From an uncultured Lachnospiraceae bacterium (lineage in GTDB: Bacteria > Bacillota > Clostridia > Lachnospirales > Lachnospiraceae), in assembly GCA_937916415.1 (NCBI GenBank), contig CALGGH010000231.1, positions 1 to 18,656 of the forward strand: a stretch of 18,656 nucleotides of DNA, written 5' to 3'. Below are positions 15,393 to 18,656 of this stretch, piece after piece. The notes below the pieces were generated by a model. That model was not told the DNA's origin, did no database searches, and saw only the letters and a program-made list of their open reading frames with translations. A program made the position numbers and the translations under genes. Within the stretch, counting starts at the first letter, position 1. The number at the start of each line of letters is the position of its first letter.

Positions 15393-17153
15393 ATGATGAA
15401 GAAGAAAAAAACTATCAGCGTCAGGTTAACCGTAGCGGCTCTGGGCGTGATGATGCTGGTCATGGTCATTATCGTGGTCAGTTATTATGCGACCAAACTC
15501 AACAACGTGTCCAAGAGCGATGAGGAACTGTACTATGAGAAGCTCTACACCGTGAGCTCGGAGCTCCTCAACGCGGACCGCGACTTTTATCAGTCGATGC
15601 TGGCCGCAACGCAGTATTATGACCTGGTCAACGGATACGGAGACGTACCGGCCGGTGAAATGGAAACCACCATGAAGAATGCCCTGAGCGATTACAAGAC
15701 CAACAAGGAGCAGGTGATCGATCACGTGGATTCGGTCATTTCAATCGCTTCGCAGGATCCGGACCTGTATACGAACACGATCCTGGACGGCAGTCCCAAG
15801 AACTTCCAGCAGTATGCGGCTGAGTTTAAGTCGGACCTGGCCAAATGGGAAGCATCCTATGACGTGGAGAACAACTCGGGCAACTGGCAGTATTTTAACA
15901 ACGGATTCGAGACCACCCGTACCGCGCTGTCAAAAATGTCTGACATAAACGAGCAGTGGGCCGTCAATGAAAAGGAAATGCAGCAGGCCAAGATACATAA
16001 GGACATCATCTCATCCAGCATAGGGATCGTCCTGGTCATCCTCATTGTTGCGGCCATATACGTGATCGTCATCAGGAACATGAGGCTCAGCATCAGCGAC
16101 ATGCAGGCATCGATCGCCAACGTGGCGGGCGGGGATTTCGCCACTCTCGTGGCTGCCAACAGCAAGTTTACTGAGTTCTGCAACGTAGAGGAACAGATAG
16201 AAGACATGAGGAGCCGCCTGCAGAGTGCCCTGCTGGAGGTTACGAAGTGTGCAGACAGCGTGGACGAAAAGGCAGAGAACACCAAGTCCAGCATCGGCGA
16301 TTCTCAGGAGACCACCAACAACATATCCTCTGCTTCCAATGACCTGGCACAGGGAGCCATGGTCATGGCCGAGGACGTACAGACCACGTCAGGCATTACC
16401 GTTGACCTGGGCGAAAGCATCGACAGGGTTCAGGTAGCCGCAGACGACAATCTGGTCAAGGTTAAGTCACTTTATGAAGAATCCGTGAAGGTTCAGGAGA
16501 GGCTCAAGGAGATCCGCAAGGCCGACGAAGCCACGGATGCCAAGGCAGGTCAGGTCGCTGACTCCGTTGGCAAGACTGCGGAAGTCGTTGACGAGATATC
16601 CAAGGCCGCCGAGGGCATCATAGCCATCGCGAGCCAGACGAACCTGCTGGCGCTCAATGCTTCAATAGAGGCTGCCAGGGCAGGCGAGGCAGGACAGGGA
16701 TTTGCCGTAGTGGCCAACAACATCAAGACGCTTGCCGAGGAATCCAACAACATGGCCGGTGAGATCACCAACATGCTGAACGTCATCACCAATTACTCCA
16801 ATGAGAACAAGAACCTGACCGCCAGCATCAAGGAAGCCACCACGGCTGAATCCGAGGCACTCACGCAGATGACCGGGGAGTTCGACGACATGCTGGCCAT
16901 GCTGCGCGACATGCAGGAAGGCAACGAGCAGATCGCGGCTCTCGTGGATACCATGACGCAGGGCAAGGATCAGATCGTCAACTCCGTGGAATCACTGTCC
17001 AGCATATCTGAAGAGAATGCGGCATCGACACAGGAGACGAGCGCATCCATCGCCCAGCTCAACATGAACATGGAGAGCGTCGTGAGCGAGGCGGAGGCCC
17101 TGGGAGAGATAGCCGCTCAGCTCAAGGCAAACGTGGCAGTATTCAAGGTTTGA
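15393..17153 (+). CDS. methyl-accepting chemotaxis protein
   Basis: A 586-residue transmembrane chemoreceptor. A lysine-rich start leads into TM1 (about 12-31), then an extracytoplasmic helical sensor (about 32-205) and TM2 (about 206-228). After it come a HAMP-like segment and a long cytoplasmic coiled coil. The highly conserved hairpin tip, which binds CheA and CheW, lies at about 409-450 (IASQTNLLALNASIEAARAG). Glu/Gln-rich stretches on both sides provide methylation sites. No CheR-tethering pentapeptide is seen at the C-terminus (ends VAVFKV). The ligand cannot be read from the sequence. AGAAAGGA lies about 7 bases before ATG 15393; ATG 15396 is an alternative. The gene follows the HD-GYP gene by 60 bases and may be co-transcribed with it. 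Confidence 0.96.
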   Translation: MMKKKKTISVRLTVAALGVMMLVMVIIVVSYYATKLNNVSKSDEELYYEKLYTVSSELLNADRDFYQSMLAATQYYDLVNGYGDVPAGEMETTMKNALSDYKTNKEQVIDHVDSVISIASQDPDLYTNTILDGSPKNFQQYAAEFKSDLAKWEASYDVENNSGNWQYFNNGFETTRTALSKMSDINEQWAVNEKEMQQAKIHKDIISSSIGIVLVILIVAAIYVIVIRNMRLSISDMQASIANVAGGDFATLVAANSKFTEFCNVEEQIEDMRSRLQSALLEVTKCADSVDEKAENTKSSIGDSQETTNNISSASNDLAQGAMVMAEDVQTTSGITVDLGESIDRVQVAADDNLVKVKSLYEESVKVQERLKEIRKADEATDAKAGQVADSVGKTAEVVDEISKAAEGIIAIASQTNLLALNASIEAARAGEAGQGFAVVANNIKTLAEESNNMAGEITNMLNVITNYSNENKNLTASIKEATTAESEALTQMTGEFDDMLAMLRDMQEGNEQIAALVDTMTQGKDQIVNSVESLSSISEENAASTQETSASIAQLNMNMESVVSEAEALGEIAAQLKANVAVFKV

Positions 17154-17191
17154 CCGGGACTCTCGGAGAATGCCTCACGGCTATTGGCATG

Positions 17192-17212
17192 GCCGTTCAT
17201 GGCTTGAACGGC
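17192..17212 (+). terminator. hairpin after the chemoreceptor gene
   Basis: GCCGTTCA (17192-17199) pairs with TGAACGGC (17205-17212) around a 5-base loop, 38 bases after the receptor stop. No T-run follows, so it is either a weak terminator or a 3'-end stabilising hairpin. Confidence 0.4.
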
Positions 17213-17229
17213 ACCTGATTCATTCGGGG

Positions 17230-17322
17230 TTCATGAGAACTGAATTCATGAGAACTGAATTCATCATGAGAATTGAATTCATGAGAATTGAATTCATGAG
17301 AATTGAATTCATAAGAATTGAA
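17230..17322. repeat. six-unit 15-bp tandem repeat between convergent genes
   Basis: Units of TTCATGAGAAYTGAA begin at 17230, 17245, 17260 (18 bases, one extra codon-sized insertion), 17278, 17293 and 17308 (TTCATAAGAATTGAA). Each later unit contains AATTC-ATGA-GAATT, a small palindrome. The array is directly followed by TGA. The repeat reads in one frame as FMRTE/FMRIE units from an ATG at 17170, but that frame has no convincing ribosome site. Confidence 0.9.
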
Positions 17323-17333
17323 TGAAGGCACAA

Positions 17334-17367
17334 GATGAAAAGTGGCGGGGATCATTCGATCCCCGCC
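17334..17367 (-). terminator. intrinsic terminator of ohrR, overlapping its stop codon
   Basis: GGCGGGGATC (17344-17353) pairs perfectly with GATCCCCGCC (17358-17367) around 4 bases. Read on the minus strand it is followed by ACTTTT. The ohrR stop codon lies at the loop edge (17352-17354), so the last codons form part of the stem. It has no T-run on the plus strand. Confidence 0.75.
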
Positions 17368-17783
17368 AAAACTTTGTACAGAAGATTGTGAAGCTGCATG
17401 GCATCTTCAGGTGAAAGCCTGACGCAGCCGCTCATTGCCGCGGGCACGCTCTTTGCTTTTTCACGGAGCGTGCGTCCGTTTTCAGTCAGGCTGATTATCA
17501 CGCTCCGTTCGTCATCGGGTGACCGATCCCGTGAGACGTATCCCTTGGACTCCAGCTTTTTGAGCACCGGCGTCAGGGTTCCTGAGTCCAGCCACAGCTC
17601 CTTGCCGAGCGCGCTCACGCTCATGGTCTCATGCTCCCAGAGAACCATCATCGTGATGTACTGCGTGTAGGTCAGGTCCAGGGGCTTGAGGAGCGGGTCG
17701 TATCTGCGCACGATCTCCTTGGAACAGGCATATAGCGGAAAGCACAATTGGTTTCTAAGTAATAATGGGGCGTAATCAGTCAT
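17352..17783 (-). CDS. ohrR: organic hydroperoxide-sensing MarR-family repressor OhrR
   Basis: A 143-residue winged-helix repressor closely resembling B. subtilis OhrR across its length, for example NQLCFPLYA, YTQYI, LWEHET, LDSGTLTP and DERSVIISLTE. The peroxide-sensing Cys14 and the tyrosines that hold it (Tyr18, Tyr28) are in place. Oxidation of this Cys by organic hydroperoxides releases OhrR from DNA. Two further cysteines occur, Cys20 and Cys120. Cys120 is placed almost like the resolving Cys127 of Xanthomonas OhrR, so a two-Cys mechanism is possible. GGGAGGG lies just before the ATG. It follows the peroxidase gene by 27 bases on the same strand, and OhrR boxes sit over the promoter in front of the peroxidase, so the unit should be autoregulated. 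Confidence 0.93.
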   Translation of the reverse strand: MTDYAPLLLRNQLCFPLYACSKEIVRRYDPLLKPLDLTYTQYITMMVLWEHETMSVSALGKELWLDSGTLTPVLKKLESKGYVSRDRSPDDERSVIISLTENGRTLREKAKSVPAAMSGCVRLSPEDAMQLHNLLYKVLAGIE

Positions 17784-17810
17784 TTGTCCCTCCCGGCTGA
17801 TCGTCAGCTC

Positions 17811-18353
17811 TCAGATGAGGCTGGCCACGCAGTCAGCCACGTCCTTCATGTCGGCAGTGGGTTCGAACCTGGCTACGACGTTGCCATCCCTGTCAACTAC
17901 GAACTTGGTGAAGTTCCACTTGATCTCCGGATTGTTCTTGTAATCCTTGTCAATCTTCTTGAGCATGGCACTCATGGCCAGCGCCTTGGCTCCCTTGCCG
18001 AATCCTTCAAATCCCTTCTGGCTCTTGAGGTACTTAAAGAGCGGAATGGCGGTATCTCCGTTTACGTCGCTCTTCTTCATCTGAGGGAACCGGGTGTTGT
18101 ACTTCAGGGTGCAGAACTCGTGAATCTCCTCATCGGTTCCGGGAGTCTGTCCTGCGAACTGGTTGCAGGGCACGTCGATGACCTCAAGTCCCTGATCATG
18201 ATACTTCTCATACATGTCCTCGATGTCCTTATAGTGGGGAGTGAAGCCGCATCCGGTAGCCGTGTTGACTATCAGCAGCACCTTGCCCTTGTAATCAGCC
18301 ATCGATACCTCGCTGCCGTCGCCTGCCGTAAGGGTATAATCATAAATGCTCAT
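17811..18353 (-). CDS. gpx: glutathione peroxidase family thiol peroxidase, cysteine type
   Basis: A 180-residue cytoplasmic peroxidase that reduces organic and hydrogen peroxides; bacterial members of the family often use thioredoxin instead of glutathione. The catalytic tetrad regions are present: the peroxidatic Cys35 in NTATGCGFTPHY (codon TGC, not selenocysteine TGA), Gln in CNQFAGQTPG, and Trp-Asn in IKWNFTKF. Length is typical of the family. AGGAGGA lies 8 bases before the ATG. It is first in a two-gene unit with ohrR. The promoter contains OhrR-type operators, so it should be induced by organic peroxides. OhrR more usually controls an Ohr reductase; none is seen in this window. Confidence 0.95.
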   Translation of the reverse strand: MSIYDYTLTAGDGSEVSMADYKGKVLLIVNTATGCGFTPHYKDIEDMYEKYHDQGLEVIDVPCNQFAGQTPGTDEEIHEFCTLKYNTRFPQMKKSDVNGDTAIPLFKYLKSQKGFEGFGKGAKALAMSAMLKKIDKDYKNNPEIKWNFTKFVVDRDGNVVARFEPTADMKDVADCVASLI

Positions 18354-18441
18354 TTTCGTGTCCTCCTGTTTATTTGAAATATAAATGGTTCATCGATGCT
18401 TCCATGGATGCATTAATGGAATGTCACGTCGATGCATCTGC

Positions 18442-18471
18442 TACAATTAAATTGTACGCAATTTAGTTGTA
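18442..18471. promoter_or_regulatory. two adjoining OhrR operator boxes
   Basis: TACAATTAAATTGTA (18442-18456) is identical to the known B. subtilis-type OhrR box as I recall it. A second box directly beside it, CGCAATTTAGTTGTA (18457-18471), matches at 11 of 15 positions. Together they also make a 12-bp inverted repeat with one mismatch. They cover the -10 and the spacer, so binding would block RNA polymerase. The next-door gene encodes OhrR. Confidence 0.8.
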
Positions 18472-18478
18472 ATGTCAA
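18451..18478 (-). promoter_or_regulatory. sigma-A promoter of the gpx-ohrR unit
   Basis: On the minus strand, a perfect TTGACA (18478-18473) and TACAAT (18456-18451) are 16 bases apart. The -10 is inside an OhrR-type palindrome. The leader to the ATG is about 90 bases and includes a TTCCAT/ATGGAA stem near 18400. Confidence 0.8.
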
Positions 18479-18562
18479 CCCCCTTTTTTATTTTTTCTAA
18501 AGAATCATGGGGAATGACAGGGATTAAGGGAATTTTTTAGTTGAAAAAAAGTAACTAGTGTA

Positions 18563-18656
18563 GCATTTCAATGACTCTTTGAGTTAAAATGCCAGATTGT
18601 TGTCAGATACGAGGCGAAGGAAGGAGTCGTAGCGGGCTACGTCGACTGACGACAAC
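18563..18656. repeat. palindromic repeat element cut by the right window edge
   Basis: GCATTTCAATGACTC and GAGTTAAAATGC form a hairpin with small gaps (18563-18592). Next, GTTGTCAG (18599-18606) is mirrored by CTGACGACAAC at the very end (18646-18656), enclosing a CGTAG-CGGG-CTACG stem near 18629. Nested stems without a gene suggest a dispersed intergenic repeat. On the minus strand the first hairpin is followed about 13 bases later by TTTTTTT (near 18543-18549), so it could also end a gene beyond the edge. From 18481 to 18562 only A/T-rich sequence is seen. Confidence 0.5.

Noticed and set aside
17784..18377. 197-codon plus-strand frame opposite gpx
   Set aside because: The minus strand encodes a complete glutathione peroxidase with its ribosome site and promoter; the opposite frame would include the operator region and looks random.
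1..18656. tRNA, rRNA or known riboswitch
   Set aside because: By eye, no cloverleaf with a TTCRANNC arm, rRNA core sequence or recognisable riboswitch consensus is seen in the intergenic regions; a covariance-model scan was not possible.

Overview
The window looks like a chromosomal stretch from an anaerobic Firmicute of class Clostridia, most likely a plant-fibre-degrading Lachnospiraceae-type bacterium. The evidence is a PolC-type replicative polymerase (restricted to Firmicutes and a few relatives), a YjfB-type motility protein, a B. subtilis-like OhrR, xylan-type carbohydrate enzymes and consistent strong AGGAGG-type ribosome binding sites. Base composition is fairly G+C-rich for that class, with heavy use of AGG (Arg) and ATA (Ile) codons. 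The taxonomic call is an inference from gene content only.

Layout, left to right. (1) 3-4475: polC, open at its 5' end at the window edge. (2) 4524-7460: three + strand genes for an HSL-type alpha/beta hydrolase, a condensation-type (alcohol acetyltransferase-like) acyltransferase and a zinc-ribbon membrane protein of DUF6320 type. They look like one functional unit of unknown product. (3) 7461-7874: a gene-free stretch holding a 184-bp imperfect inverted-repeat element and four copies of a 31-bp tandem repeat. (4) 7875-9955: a ketopantoate-reductase-family enzyme and a CE2-like SGNH esterase. (5) 9956-10297: a 22-bp tandem array, a candidate promoter and a 144-bp element with TA-flanked terminal inverted repeats. 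(6) 10298-12288: a small YjfB-type protein, a strong intrinsic terminator and a cytoplasmic GH43-type glycosidase. (7) 12285-13149: a consensus promoter with a palindrome at the start site, a YbjN-family protein and a short unknown protein whose coding sequence contains a terminator-like hairpin. (8) 13203-17153: a membrane HD-GYP protein with an ECF-S-component-like N-terminus, then a methyl-accepting chemotaxis protein. (9) 17154-17351: a convergent intergenic region with a 15-bp tandem repeat. (10) 17352-18353, minus strand: a glutathione peroxidase and the peroxide-sensing repressor OhrR, with OhrR boxes over the promoter. (11) 18354-18656: that promoter, then a palindromic repeat element running to the window edge.

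Functional themes: DNA replication; an uncharacterised hydrolase/acyltransferase/membrane-protein cassette; hemicellulose deacetylation and debranching (SGNH esterase plus GH43); motility and c-di-GMP signalling (YjfB, HD-GYP, MCP); and an autoregulated organic-peroxide defence unit. All four gaps longer than 150 bp contain tandem or inverted repeats.

The points most worth follow-up are the hydrolase-acyltransferase-DUF6320 cassette, the ECF-S/HD-GYP fusion, the hairpin elements in the gaps, the terminator inside the 107-residue gene, and control of a glutathione peroxidase by an OhrR that may be of the two-cysteine type.
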